From Madurella fahalii (Eukaryota > Ascomycota > Sordariomycetes > Sordariales), in contig CM056875.1 in assembly GCA_029876055.1 (NCBI GenBank), positions 4,551,001 to 4,615,000 on the forward strand: a DNA stretch of 64,000 nt. The letters are read 5' to 3'. Shown piece after piece: positions 12,401-24,853 of this stretch. The notes under the pieces were generated by a model, which worked only from the letters and a program-made list of their open reading frames with translations, did not search any database and was not told the DNA's origin. Each line of letters starts with the position of its first letter. Position 1 is the stretch's first letter. The translations under genes and the position numbers were made by a program.

Positions 12401-14441
12401 TAATGGTACTATCTTTCTTGTGATAGGACTTATTCTACATATTATCCCAACAGCCGCCTACATGTCACTTCCCTGCAGAGGAGAACAAGCATGTCTTCCG
12501 CGACCTTGTGGTTGATATATTTAGCCCACGCCGCCATCTTTGTGTCCTCTGATTGATTATATGCTAACGACGTAAAGGGGGCGGCGGGTTTCTGGGGTGA
12601 CTAGCCAGTGCTGGCAGCAATTGACGTCCTAGTATTTTGTTATCATGATATCTCGGTGTGTACCTGGTTTCGGCATAAGACCTTGGGGTGTTCCTCCACT
12701 AGGCAACTTATGCCACCATTATATGAGGATTTCCTCAAGAACTCTGCTTAGTAAGTTGGCGTCCTCAAGAATTTACATCTAGCTCAGCGGCACTGTTCTC
12801 GATCTCCCAAATGGAGAAAATTCCGGAGACTGCGCGAGTACGTTACTGATAGCCATGCTTGCTTCTGCTGGTAGACTCTGGTCACGATGTAGACCTTTAG
12901 AGAGGAAGCTGATGTCAGGATATCGGACTTCGATCAGCCATAATTGCGAGCAGGTGAACAAAGCAAGGTCCGGGACTCGAGATGCACCAGACATATATGT
13001 TACCTTGGAAGGTAGACTTGGCATCGTCGTCGGTGAGAGATCTCCCTTCATCTCGTCAGACCCTGGGCGGTTGGAGACGGCAACAAGGGAGAACGACAAT
13101 GAGGTTAGGCATTGGAAAACCACGGTAAAGCGGTTGGCAACGACGTTTCAATCGTTACTATCTTGCGGTGCGCGGCCTACTCGCCTGTTGATGGGGCACA
13201 TGCTCGTAGAAATGGGGTGTTTATCATCACCCGGACGTCACCGCCTAGCACTGGCAATAAATCAATGATGGTAGCTAACCGCGTACTACGACAGGGTGTA
13301 TCGGTGATGTCATAATGGTGTCTAGCCAGGCACTTCGGTGGCCTCGTTCAGATAAGTTACTGTCGTAATGTTTATCACTCGATATTACGCTTATCGTTAG
13401 CAATGCCGACCTCATCCGCTAGCTAGGTAGTTTCAGAAACTAACTGCGACGTTCCTTTCCCGCTCTGGATAGATAGGAGCGATGGTTGGTTCCCCCTCGC
13501 TGGGTGTGCTACGAACTCGGAGGGCGAGACCTCGACTTTCGTCACGCTTTTATTCTGTTTGTTACAAGTAGCCATAACATCCGCCATGTCCAACCACATA
13601 CAAAGCCGAAAGGTCACAAGTTGCAAAGACCTACCTCCTATGGACCGAGAGATTGGCGTAGGCTGGAGAAACACGGAGGCTCATTTGGTGTTGACCTTAA
13701 ACGTGGCCATATCTCTTGGTCATGATACCGCACCAGCATGGCAAACGATATTTTCATGCCCGTGTAGAAGAAAGCAACGCTCGTGTCCGAGATGCCAACC
13801 TAAACAGCTATGCCCTAACGGAGACTGAGGGCACGCCGCAATGAGGCGAAGCCTTGCCTAACCGCCCCCACCGGCTCTGATATCTCTCCGGAGACTAGAA
13901 AAACCACCAGAGATCAGCCAGCATTTCCTGCAGACATGGCTCTCACGCTATCAGGTTTTACAGCACCCTACCACTGAGCACAGGATGACAACCAACGCGA
14001 AAACCAGTTCAGCTCTCACCCCATTCAAACAATACAAGCATACTTCCCACAGGGGGAGTAAACAAACCTTCAAATGCGCTCCGAAACTCAATATTTCCAA
14101 AGTCCTAACAAACTCCTCGTCATCCCCTCCGCCCCCCCACGAAAACCCAACCGACCCTCTTCCACTACCCTCCATGTCCGTTCCTTAGCTACCTGGCCCA
14201 TCCACCATCACAAACACCCAAACCGACACAACAACCGAACAATTGTTCGGCCTACAGGTACGTAACACAGACCATACAGGAGTATGTAGTGTGTGTATGT
14301 ATGTGTATGGGGTGTATATTGTCACAAGTCGATCACTTCCCTCTCCTCCCTCTCACCGATGTCCAGCCAATATACATACATACAGGTACAGAACGGAATG
14401 GACAGCCATCCTTCTATTTCCGTCTCCCTCCCTATTATGTT

Positions 14442-14454
14442 GGGGGGGGGGGGG
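14442..14454. repeat. Homopolymer of 13 G
   Basis: An uninterrupted G run in the gene-poor stretch. Its length may vary between isolates or be miscalled by sequencing. Confidence 0.9.
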
Positions 14455-15265
14455 AGATGGACAAGAATCAGCCGCAAGCCGCAGTCGTACATGCGTATTT
14501 CCCAAGCGGAAACTGAAGTAAGCCATGGGATGTCAGCCAGCAAGTTTTGGGGGCCGCTTTGCCCAAAGCCCTCCTTGTTCCACTCCAACTCAAATGACCT
14601 TGACAGACAGACAAATAGATTTCGTTTGTGATGGATTTGGTAAAAGATACCCGACAACAATCAATCAGATCGAGACACGAAAACTAGAATAAGCTTCATC
14701 TCATCAGTTCACATTGCGGGTGGGTAGGTAGGAATGGTGTACTACCATCCCGTCGTGCTACATATCTACCTTGACTTGCTCAGCAGCTTGCTCCATAGTT
14801 CAATGACCTCATTCCCCAAGCAAAGCCAAGTCCATAAAAAGCCTTATCCAATCGTGGAACGGAACAGAGATCAATCGATCGATCAAATCCTCCTGCTCGG
14901 AACAGTAAAACATAGAAAAAAGCCCCCTAGTTTAAAAACGCCTGCCTGTAGAAACCCCTTTTTGAAAGGTCTCCCAACCCGATCGATAAGTACCCACGAA
15001 CCAAAAACACCAAACACAAGTGGGGGCGCAGCCACTTCCGGCTTTAGGGGGCTTACGACTCTCCCACATATCCGACCCAAAACTAGATACCAAGAAGGGT
15101 AACCATAGTATAATGAAGGGGAAGGAAGAAAGAAAAAGAAGAAGAAAAAAAAAAGAGAGACAAAAAAGAAGGCTCCCATATGTCGCAGAAGATCTCGTAG
15201 GCTCGAGTCGCGAGCGGTAGGTAAATGACGCGTAATATATCGCACGGCCGATCCGACTCGCCCTA

Positions 15266-16597
15266 TCATGACGTGGCGTGCTCATCTCCAAATGGACTCC
15301 TTTCCCTTCCCTTGACCGGGAGCGACGAATCCCTTTGTGACGCTCGTCTCGTCGCCTCCTCAATGACGGCGCTCAGACTCGTCGTACTCTGTGCGGCAGA
15401 TTTGGGGGGATCTGAGAATGGGCCCTGGTCCACGGCGGGCGAATCCACGATGATGGTGGCAGCGGTCGAGTCCCGAATCGTGGACCCGGAAATGGTGGGT
15501 GACATGGTGGCGTCATCCTCTGACCTGGGTGACTTGGCACCCACCTTCTTCACGCTCCCGACGCGGACAACCATAGCGCGGGCCGGCGTGGCCATGTGGG
15601 TGCTGGCATTGTTCAGGAACGTCGAACCCACGCTGAAAGTGCTGCCCGTCGGGCTGGGCGGCCGAAGGGCGTTGTACTTCTCGTAGTCGACGGCGGGAAC
15701 GGGCGGAGTTGAGCTCCCGGTCGAAGTGTTGGAATGGGCCGACCTCACGCTAACCATGGCCGGCTTGGCCCGCATACCAGTCTGGGCGGGGGCGACGACG
15801 ACGGCGCTCTTGCCATAGATGGTAGATGCCACGCTGGACCTTGGCGCGTATGACGTCCGAGCATACGAGGTGCGGTCCGAGAAGGACGAGAGCCCCGAAT
15901 ACGTAGAATCACGGAGGTCGCCGGGAACGAAGAAGTGCTGATCGTCTGTAGTCGTCGGAGTGCCGGCTTGCGAGATGGCGATGGGAATGGGCGGCACCGG
16001 GGGCACGAGTACCGTCGGTGATGCAGTCGCTCGGTTCGTGACGCCGGGGATGTAGGCAATCTGGATAATGTTGGACGCCCGGGTGAGGACGGTCGAGGCG
16101 ATCGAGTGGACCGTGTGTGTCGAGGCGCGGTAGGCGCGCTGTTGAGCAAATGTCTTCTCACTTTCCGGGACTTGGACCTGGTCATCATCCCATGGCTCCT
16201 GGATAATAGGCTGCCTCCGCGTCCTGACGCAAAACCTCCAGACTAAGTAGGTGATGATTGCGATGGCGGCGAGGCCACCGACAACCCCCCCAGCGATTGC
16301 ACCGACGTTGTCTGAAGCGCCCTCTTGGTTTGTTGATGATTGAGCAAGAGTGTCTGTGCTAGGGACGCATGTTGCCCTGCCGCACCCATTGCAAGCCAGG
16401 GGGTAGATGAATTGGCACTGCGTGCCTGCTGCGCACTCCGGACATACGAGCTTCACTGATGGGTCGCAGATAACGCAAGTCTCCTGGGCCGTCTCGAAGT
16501 CGACCGTCACTGCCACCGTGTTAGACGTTCCCACTTGACGTTTTCTCACAGCCGGGGTCACCTCACAAGAATCCGTGGGCGCTATCGTGGTAGTCAT
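15266..16597 (-). CDS. opy2: OPY2-like membrane anchor of the HOG osmosensing pathway
   Basis: A single 443-residue ORF on the minus strand with ATG at 16597. The short extracellular N-terminus carries the Opy2 cysteine pattern at about residues 40-80 (CVICDPSVKLVCPEC, then further Cys pairs ending NGCGRATCVP). A single membrane segment at about 98-122 reads AIAGGVVGGLAAIAIITYLVW and is followed by an Arg/Lys stop-transfer. The remaining 320 residues are a Ser/Thr/Pro-rich, low-complexity cytosolic tail. In yeast, Opy2 is a type I single-pass plasma-membrane protein that recruits the Ste50/Ste11 module to the Sho1 branch of the HOG pathway. The cysteine signature plus TM position support the family; the tail is too divergent to locate Ste50-binding motifs by eye. 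Confidence 0.85.
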   Translation of the reverse strand: MTTTIAPTDSCEVTPAVRKRQVGTSNTVAVTVDFETAQETCVICDPSVKLVCPECAAGTQCQFIYPLACNGCGRATCVPSTDTLAQSSTNQEGASDNVGAIAGGVVGGLAAIAIITYLVWRFCVRTRRQPIIQEPWDDDQVQVPESEKTFAQQRAYRASTHTVHSIASTVLTRASNIIQIAYIPGVTNRATASPTVLVPPVPPIPIAISQAGTPTTTDDQHFFVPGDLRDSTYSGLSSFSDRTSYARTSYAPRSSVASTIYGKSAVVVAPAQTGMRAKPAMVSVRSAHSNTSTGSSTPPVPAVDYEKYNALRPPSPTGSTFSVGSTFLNNASTHMATPARAMVVRVGSVKKVGAKSPRSEDDATMSPTISGSTIRDSTAATIIVDSPAVDQGPFSDPPKSAAQSTTSLSAVIEEATRRASQRDSSLPVKGRERSPFGDEHATS

Positions 16598-19500
16598 GAT
16601 GGCGCGGTCCGTCGCGGGGACGCGCTTGACAATGGCGATTGTGCTTGATGGGCGACTACTTGGCTATCCCGCAGATCCGCGAAGGGAAAGCCCGGACCAT
16701 TCGCCCGTGTCGATCAGTCGGCCGGGTGCGTTATGTGTCTCACAGAGCAACGACTGTGGGTTCCAGAACCACTCGAGCGTGGCGAGATGGGGGACTAAGA
16801 TTCCCGCAGGCGTTTGAGTATACGAGGGAGAAATGGAAGTCCGGATTGGCCGGGGATGCTGACGCGGCGATGGTTTGAAGGCGCAAGGGAGAGAGGAAGG
16901 TTCAAGGGGGGATTCAATCAATTCGTGGCGGCGAAACGAGTGACTGAGAGGCTAGCTCAAAAGAACGAAAAGACGAAGGGAGAATAGCCAACCAAAACAA
17001 AATTCACCAGAACGGCATCTGACGGCTGGGCCTCTTGCGACATGGGCAGCCAGGGACGAGGAAGGCCAAAAAGGGCGTCGCTGGTGGCAATTGCGTCCAA
17101 GATTGAAGCCGACGTAGACGGCGATGAGCAGCAATTTGGCGGGTTTTAGCAGGGTGAGAGCGCGGAGAGGCGGAGGGGGACCCAACTTTGAGAGCGACGG
17201 GCCACCGGCCTGGCCCTGGCTGCCCTGCTCGGCTTCATTTGCGGAAGGGGCCACTGGGGAGGGCAGAGCCACGCTGGTGGGGGCCCCGCAGCGGTTGAGC
17301 GAAACGTCTTGGAGGGCTATGGCCGCGTCCGATTCGCTCGATCACCGGAGCCTGGCCGCCCCTGGGTGCTTCCCTTTGTGGCACGGGTAGGGTCCATTTC
17401 CCCTCCCACGAAATCCCACTTTGCAATCTGCCAATGGCCATGCGCGGAGGACCTTGGACGAGCAAGATCTTGATCGTGGATCACTCTTGTTTTCTGCACG
17501 TCGACTCGGGATCGCTGTATGCTACACCACACTTCACTACACTACACTATACCACACTATAAAGGCCGCGTCACTGCGACGGTTCTGATGAGTTAGACGA
17601 TTGGACGGCCATGGACATCGAAGGGCTTGGCTTTGCCTGGCTTGGCCTTGCCTTGCCTTGCCTTGCCTTGCCTTGCCTTGCATGGCTGCAGGAGCCCGCC
17701 GGAAAGAAAGGGTGACCTGCAGCTCGCCGTGAACGTGGCAGCCCAGCCAATTGCAGTCGATTGCGGGTTCCCGAGCCATCTAAAGAGGCCCACTTCCGAG
17801 GGTCAATCACCACGAGTTGATCGTCGATCTGGCTCTCGACTCCCGTCCTGTGATGTCGGCCATCTGATCTGGGACTTCGCCGTCTGAGATCAACAAGGCT
17901 GCGATGCCGCCTGTGCCCGCTTGGCAAGCTGACGCGCGGTTAATTTAGGCCATACTCGTCGCTGCAATGTCCAGCCCTACCGTACTGAGAATGTTCTCGT
18001 AGAGGAGGTATCTTTGTGGCGCTGGATAGGGCTTAACACACATTTTCTTCAGCTCTTTATATCACCGGACGGTTGTTGATTGCCCTGGCGTTCATCTACC
18101 CTACCTATCACGACCCAAATCCGGGTGCGTGAGATATATAGATTTGTATGACTATGAATGCTAGAAAAACAGGGCAAAACAAGTTAAGCAGGGGGTTGAT
18201 CTTGACTAAAATCCTTTCATCGACATAAAGCTGGGTTTAGCCGACGGCGAGCTGGTGTTTTTGGCACGGAAGTTGGGCCATTCAGATGGTCGGGATTCTC
18301 TGACCAATAACTGCCCCGTTGGACAGCGGAAATTACATGGCATTCTGCATGCTTTGCGACGTGGGCCTTGGGATGGCGTGCAAGTTATTGCTCAACTGGC
18401 CCGTTGTCCTTTAAGCAGCGGGATTAAGGTAGGGTTTACGAAAGATTGCAGCCGCTGCCAGGCATTGGTTCTGGGCCTGCGTTGAGGGGTTTTCAGCCCA
18501 GTCCGGAATCCAGCTGATCACCTCAGTTGATCCTCTCGGATGCTTATTAAGCATCAGGTAGCTGGGGATAATGGGAAGTCCAGTGTCTCGTCAAAGTTGA
18601 ATGATCGGACGGTCTGGAAGACGCTCGGAAAAAGCGCTCGAAGGCCATGAGAGACTTCTGTGGTAGGGCCGCATCCTCAGAGCCGGTAGAGCCCATGTCT
18701 GCACTGCTGACGAGGCCACGGTATTCCTTTGGACTCATAAGACGCGAACCAGGAAAAATGCTTGTTCGAGCTCGGCGCATGGCGCGATTCGTTCTTTAAT
18801 TACATCGTCAGCAATACTTGCCGCATTCGAGAAAAAGACGGCCCCCAAGCCGGAAAGCCTCATTATATCCCTGGGTTACCCTGAAAAAACAACTCGCTCC
18901 CGAAATTTTGCTGCTTGCCAGACCAAAACAAACACGGCCGACACCGCCTAGGTAGCTCGTCGGGTTCCTCTGGAAACGCTGACGGAATGGTGGATCGCCG
19001 GGAATGTGGCTGCAGGACGCCAGCACCGAGCGGGGGGGAATGCCGGGCTGACGTGACCCTTGGCGGCCGCTGCTGGACAACACAGCGGACGGATGCGCTG
19101 GGGAATTTTGACCCTCGACTCTGCGCTCGAAGAATTGGTGAGGAGGTTAGACCGTAGGTCAGCATTTCGCCTTTGAAGATGCTCGTGAAGCCGCTGACGG
19201 CGGCAATAGCGCGGCAGCTCAGCCTCACAGTGGCACCCAACACAAAATATGTAAAAAAGTGGCCGCCCCGTCGAATAAGTGCCAGCCCACCAAAGACCCT
19301 CCTGCCAAACGCGGTCTTGGCGACCCTACTCTATTTTTGGCCGGGGCCACTGGAGATCGGAATGCTGGGATCCCGGCGGCCTCGTAAAAGCGGACACAGC
19401 GAGCAAGGACGCATTTCTCGACACGGGGACGCATACATGTACACTAGCATACGAAGCGGAATAACGTTTCTTTACGTCTTCGTGTAGCATGTGGCAAAAG

Positions 19501-20898
19501 GCGCAAATGGAAACCAGAGACCCGTGCCGCGTGGTTGGGTGATCCTCGTGGCCACAGCAGCGCGAACTTCTTGCAGGTTCTACCCAACGTTGCAGCAGCC
19601 CAAAAGCCAAGATTGAAGTTTGCAGCCGCCGGGTTCTTTTCAGAAATCGAAACCGTCCGCCGGGAATCTTCACATAGGTGCATTCGGGAGAAGACGCGAA
19701 TGGAGTGCTACTGTACTAGGCATTGTGGGTGAGTGTTGTTTCAGGCGCTCGGCAACAGAGACACCCAACGGCGGGAAAATGCCAACCTAGCTTTGTTTTC
19801 TTCCTCGCAACGAACACTTTCAGGATGTCGGTTGCCATGAGACGACAGAAAGGCGGTCGGCCGGCGCTTCAAAGTGAGACTGTGGACAGCCTAGAAGAAC
19901 GCCAAATGTGATGATCCGTCGGGGAGGACTGGTCGGGCGGCGAACACAGCACTGGTTGCTGTGGTTGACACTGCAGGCGCATGCAAAAGGAGACAACAGA
20001 CAGCGCCCCCCGGGTCCACCCGCGCTAGGAATGTCGAAAACAAACTGTCGTTGCCGAGCCGGAATCGGGAGGAAAAATTAGCGTAGAATCCAGAGAGATG
20101 GGATTGAGAGCTTGAAGTTTGCAGAGAATTGCCAAAAGCCATCCGTCCGAAGCGAAGTATGCTTGATGCCGTCGACAAACCACAGAAACAAACTTAGAGC
20201 GTGAAACACTCCTGAGAAAAAGAGAAATGAATCCCAGGGTGGGAAGGCAGTGCTTGGCGCTCAGGGGGTTCCGGTGCTGGCGGCGCGACCGGGGTAATGC
20301 TGGACTTGACGTCGTTCGTTCGTCGGCGGGCAATTCTGAGTGGGCTTGGGATCCGAGCCACTCGCAATCGCGGCCTCCCTGGGTACCCAGCGCGGTGGGG
20401 CCCTCCTAAATGGATCCTGGTCGCTCAGCCACAAGCCTGCTCACCAACTCCATAATACACAAGGCCCATCTCCTGAGCTCCTGAAACCAAGTTTTCGAGA
20501 CCATTTTTCCAACTTCATTTTCCTTTTTCCCATCGAAGCAACGCCATCGTTGCGGGCTGGCGATCCATCGGGAATCGCCGTTTTGCACCGTGATCCTACC
20601 GTTGCGGGCACCCGACCTGTTTGTTGGTTCTTGGATCACATTGGTCTCGAATTGGGTACCAGCAAGCCAAACAACGAGGCAGCTGACCGAGTTTTTTTTT
20701 TTTTTCCCTTGTTCAGCTCCTTAGACTTGCTCAAGCTCTCTACCTTTTGCTTTGCCCTGGGCCGACAAAACCCACGACAAAGACGCTCCCGATCGATCGT
20801 CGACAATCCTAGCGTAGCATCGCAGGTCATTTAAATACCGTTAGCCCTGGTTTGTTCTTCGCTGGACGCTCTCGCGCTTAGGCGAGTCTCTTTACATA
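16598..20898. promoter_or_regulatory. Divergent intergenic region upstream of OPY2-like and chitin synthase genes
   Basis: About 4.3 kb between two divergent starts, with no recognisable gene. It includes a seven-unit CCTTG repeat (17646-17680). The last 500 bases before the chitin synthase ATG contain a T-run at 20691-20705 and CT-rich sequence that fits a leader. A long region upstream of a regulated cell-wall gene is not unusual. Confidence 0.4.
17646..17680. repeat. (CCTTG)7 microsatellite
   Basis: Seven perfect tandem copies of the pentamer CCTTG, preceded by one imperfect copy. Confidence 0.9.
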
Positions 20899-23744
20899 AT
20901 GGCGTACCACGGTCGAGGAGACGGCTACGACGGTCATCCGATGCAGGATCTCAGCGCGCATCACCATGGCCAAGTGAGTCTTGAACATTTGGCTCGGCGA
21001 ACGTGACGTGGACGCTGACAGGCAAATTTCACAGCTCGACCAAGATGAGGCAGGCGCCGCGCTCCTCAACCAGAATCAGGTGTACGACCAGGATCGCCTG
21101 GGCACCCACACTCCTCCAGCCCGGCCCGTCTCGGCATACAGCTTGACTGAGTCGTATGCCCCGGGCGCCGGCACTACACGAGCAGGCATCGGTGTCAACC
21201 CGACTCCCCCTCCCGGGAATAGCGAGTATGGCGGTGCTTCAGGCTACTACCGGCCCGAGTACTCGGCCGATCCGGCTTTCAGGATGTCCTCAGTTGACGC
21301 CGACGAGAGCTGGATCCAGCGGCAAAACCCGAACGCGGCGCCCGCTGGTGGCCTCAAGCGCTACGCCACGAGAAAGGTTAAACTCGTTCAGGGTTCCGTC
21401 CTGAGTATCGATTACCCCGTTCCCAGCGCCATCAGGAACGCGGTTCAGTCGCGGTACCGAGATGAGGAGGGCAACAACGAGGAGTTCCTGAAGATGCGCT
21501 ACACGGCGGCCACCTGCGACCCCAACGATTTCACCCTCAAGAACGGTTACGACCTGCGTCCCCGCATGTACAACCGGCATACCGAGCTCCTAATTGCCAT
21601 CACTTACTACAACGAAGACAAGGTTCTGCTGTCGAGAACGTTGCACGGTGTCATGCAGAATATTAGGGATATCGTCAATCTCAAGAAGTCATCCTTCTGG
21701 AACAGGGGCGGCCCCGCTTGGCAAAAGATTGTCGTCTGTCTGGTCTTTGATGGTATCGAAAAGGTGGACAAGAATGTGCTCGATGTACTAGCCACCATCG
21801 GTGTCTACCAAGACGGTGTGGTCAAGAAGGACGTCGACGGAAACGAGACAGTTGCTCACATCTTCGAGTACACGACTCAGCTCTCCGTCACGCCGAACCA
21901 ACAGCTCATCCGCCCCATGGATGACAGCCCGCAGACGCTACCTCCGGTGCAGTTCATCTTCTGCCTGAAGCAAAAGAACAGCAAGAAGATCAACTCGCAT
22001 CGATGGCTGTTTAACGCCTTCGGCCGCATCCTGAACCCCGAAGTGTGCATCCTGCTCGACGCCGGTACCAAGCCGAGCCCCAAGTCCCTGCTCGCCCTTT
22101 GGGAGGGCTTCTACAACGACAAGGACCTAGGCGGTGCTTGCGGTGAAATTCACGCCATGTTGGGCAAGGGTGGCAAGAAGTTGATCAACCCGCTCGTCGC
22201 CGTGCAAAACTTCGAGTACAAGATCTCCAACATCTTGGATAAACCGCTGGAGAGCGCCTTCGGCTACGTCAGCGTCTTGCCCGGTGCCTTCTCGGCGTAC
22301 CGTTTCAGAGCCATTATGGGTCGGCCGCTGGAACAGTACTTCCACGGTGACCACACACTGTCCAAGCTTCTGGGCAAGAAGGGTATTGAGGGCATGAACA
22401 TTTTCAAGAAGAACATGTTCTTGGCCGAGGATCGTATTCTCTGTTTCGAGCTGGTCGCCAAGGCGGGCCAGAAGTGGCACTTGAGCTACATCAAGGCGGC
22501 CAAGGGCGAGACTGATGTGCCCGAAGGCGCACCCGAGTTCATCAGCCAGCGTCGTCGGTGGCTGAACGGTTCTTTCGCCGCCAGTTTGTACTCGCTCATG
22601 CACTTCGGGCGTATGTACAAGAGCGGGCACAACATTCTGCGCATGTTTTTCTTCCACATCCAGCTCATCTACAACATTCTGAACGTCATCTTCACCTGGT
22701 TCTCTTTGGCTTCCTACTGGCTTACAACGAGCGTCATCATGGACCTCGTCGGCACCCCGCAAACCCCCTCCAACACGTCGGCGGAACGGCACGCCTGGCC
22801 CTTCGGCGACTCGGCCACGCCTTTTTTCAACGCGGTGCTCCAGTACATCTACCTCGCGTTCGTCATCTTGCAGTTTATCTTGGCGCTGGGTAACCGGCCG
22901 AAGGGGTCCAAATGGACGTATATCACATCGTTTATCGTCTTTGCGATTATCCAGGCCTATGTCATTGTTCTCTCGGCGTACCTCGTGGCCCAGGCTTTCG
23001 TCACGCCGCTGAGCGAGCAGATCAAACTGGATACTGCGCAGAACGCGCTCGAGTCGCTGTTTGGCGGTACGGGCGCGGCCGGCGTCATTCTCGTGGCTCT
23101 CATCACCATCTACGGTCTCTACTTCCTTGCTTCGTTCCTGTACTTGGACCCGTGGCACATGTTCCACTCGTTCCCCTACTATATGCTGCTCATGTCGACG
23201 TACATCAACATTCTCATGGTGTACGCCTTCAACAACTGGCACGACGTGTCTTGGGGTACCAAGGGTTCGGACAAGAACGACGCGCTGCCGTCGGCCCAAG
23301 TCAGCAAGGGCGAGAAGGACGAGGTCGTGGTGGAGGAAATCGAGAAGCCGCAGGAAGATATCGATCAAATGTTTGAGCAGACTGTTAGGAGAGCGTTGGC
23401 TCCGTTCAAGGAAGAGGAGAAGCCGGAACCCAAGGATCTCGAGGACTCGTACAAGTCCTTCAGAACCATGCTGGTCGTCTCGTGGCTCTTCTCCAACTGC
23501 CTGCTCGCGGTTGTCATTACCAGCGACAACTTCAACTCGTTTGGCATCGGGGTAAGCATTTGCCTGTCCCGGAGACCAAGAATTAAGGATGCTGACGTTT
23601 TACTAGCAAACTGCGACTGCACGGACGGCCTGGTTCTTCAAGTTCCTGCTCTTCGCCACGGCCGGTCTCTCGATCGTCCGCTTCATCGGTTTCCTGTGGT
23701 TCCTCGGCAGGACCGGCATCATGTGCTGCTTTGCCCGGCGCTAA
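20899..23744 (+). CDS. Chitin synthase, division 1 (class III or class I)
   Basis: Three exons in phase: 20899-20973 (25 codons), 21035-23551 and 23607-23744, giving 909 residues, normal for class I/III enzymes. The enzyme polymerises GlcNAc from UDP-GlcNAc at the plasma membrane. After a Pro/Ser/Tyr-rich N-tail the conserved neck KVKLVQGSVLSIDYPVPSAI leads into the GT2 domain with LLDAGTKP, GDHTLSK, the EDR motif (Glu490-Asp491) and the catalytic QRRRWLNGSF (Gln530). Several membrane segments follow (residues about 555-720), then NWHDVSWGTKGSDK, a charged loop, and paired C-terminal helices ending CCFARR. Neck and tail fit class III best, but class I is close and a tree is needed. A long antisense ORF across 22127-23368 is a codon-bias artefact. 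Confidence 0.96.
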
Positions 23745-24853
23745 AGCGTTATCGTCGGGTGCGGGCGTGGTTTCCCATATATACACCTTGTATATCAACG
23801 TAGCCCGGCCCGTTCTGACTTCTCTGGTTTTTTTTTTTGTTTGGCCCATGCAGATTCAGCACAAACTGGCTTCTTCATTTGCCTTCGGAAGCGAGCGAAC
23901 AAAGAAAGATCTCACGATATCATACCGGACAACTGGTCGAGGCTGCAGATTGGGTCACTTTTTCTTTTTCCATGGTCGGGGACTTTTGTGAGGATATAAA
24001 AACTTGGGGCATTTACCGGTGGCGTTGTTTTGCCTTTGCGCCGTTAGCTACAGCTGTGTTAGGGATGTTGTACAGGTGTTCTACTGATTTAGCAAGCAAT
24101 GCCGCGGGGTTAGTAATGAGAACGTTTTAATTCCGGTTGTGCTTGTTTGATGGATGACGTGATGGGATCGGAGGTGTGCAGTACTTACCGAAACATACAA
24201 TGTGAGGGTTAGGGTTATGTATATAGAATACTTCGGGGGCTACGGTGCCGTGAGAAGCGTCCTACGGCCCTCGAGACGATCCCCATATCAAGCATGCCTC
24301 GGGGATTTACATCATCCACTTCAAGCGTTATTTGATTGTGCGTCGTACATTGACAGACGCACTGGAATTGCTCCTCGAACTGTACGGTGAACGGTGGGGA
24401 AAATCAACGGTTTTCGGCTGTTGCAGGCGGCCCCCACCACAGTGTAGCCCAGGTGTGGGGCCCTGCCTAGATGCCTGCCTGAGGTGCCTGCCTGAGGTGC
24501 CTGCCTTACCCAGCACGTTCGGGCCATCTCTAACCTTGGGTTCGAGGACCACGAACGATCGATCCGTCTTGAACCAACAGCCGGTTTTATAAGCAGTCTC
24601 GTATCTCCATCATCCTACTAGGTAGCAACGGTACCCTTGTACCTCGCATACCCTTCGTAGTAAAGGTTTGGTCGCAGCGTCCGCTTTGGCTTGATCGCCT
24701 CCGCCACCCGGTTACCCCTCCAAAGGCGCACGCTCGCCTTTCGCGCTGCTCTCCGCTTCCCGATTTCACCTGGACGCATCTTCTTTTGATACCCAGCGTG
24801 CGCACACATAGAGGGAGAGCGATACCACCACCCACGGTCGAGCAACCGTCAAG
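23745..24853. promoter_or_regulatory. 3' region of chitin synthase and UBC12 promoter
   Basis: About 1.1 kb with no gene. The first part is T-rich and likely 3' UTR and termination. A 13-bp direct repeat (unit near CTGAGGTGCCTGC) occurs in tandem at about 24478-24505. CT-rich sequence at 24650-24800 precedes the UBC12 ATG. Confidence 0.35.

Larger units (their letters stand above)
7268..15265. other. 8-kb gene-poor stretch between ras2 and the OPY2-like gene
   Basis: No ORF here has recognisable domains or convincing splice structure, although the two flanking genes are convergent and the stretch is several times longer than usual in this window. It carries T-rich and A-rich tracts (8598-8640, 15115-15165), an imperfect GT microsatellite (9355-9428), a TAGC tetranucleotide cluster near 8083 and a 13-G run (14442-14454). 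Base composition between about 12.0 and 14.2 kb is closer to even than in the coding regions. It may hold long 3' UTRs, non-coding transcripts or a decayed gene; I cannot decide from sequence alone. Confidence 0.45.

Noticed and set aside
12779..13268. Overlapping ORFs on both strands in the gene-poor interval, considered as a HET or transposase relic
   Set aside because: I could not find any HET or transposase motif in the frames I inspected, so no call is made.
15225..15686. Plus-strand ORF antisense to the OPY2-like tail
   Set aside because: Shadow of the Ser/Thr/Pro-rich frame on the minus strand.
22127..23368. 413-codon minus-strand ORF opposite chitin synthase
   Set aside because: It is a mirror of the GC-rich third-position bias of chitin synthase; the composition (Arg/Asp/Glu/Val-rich) matches no family.
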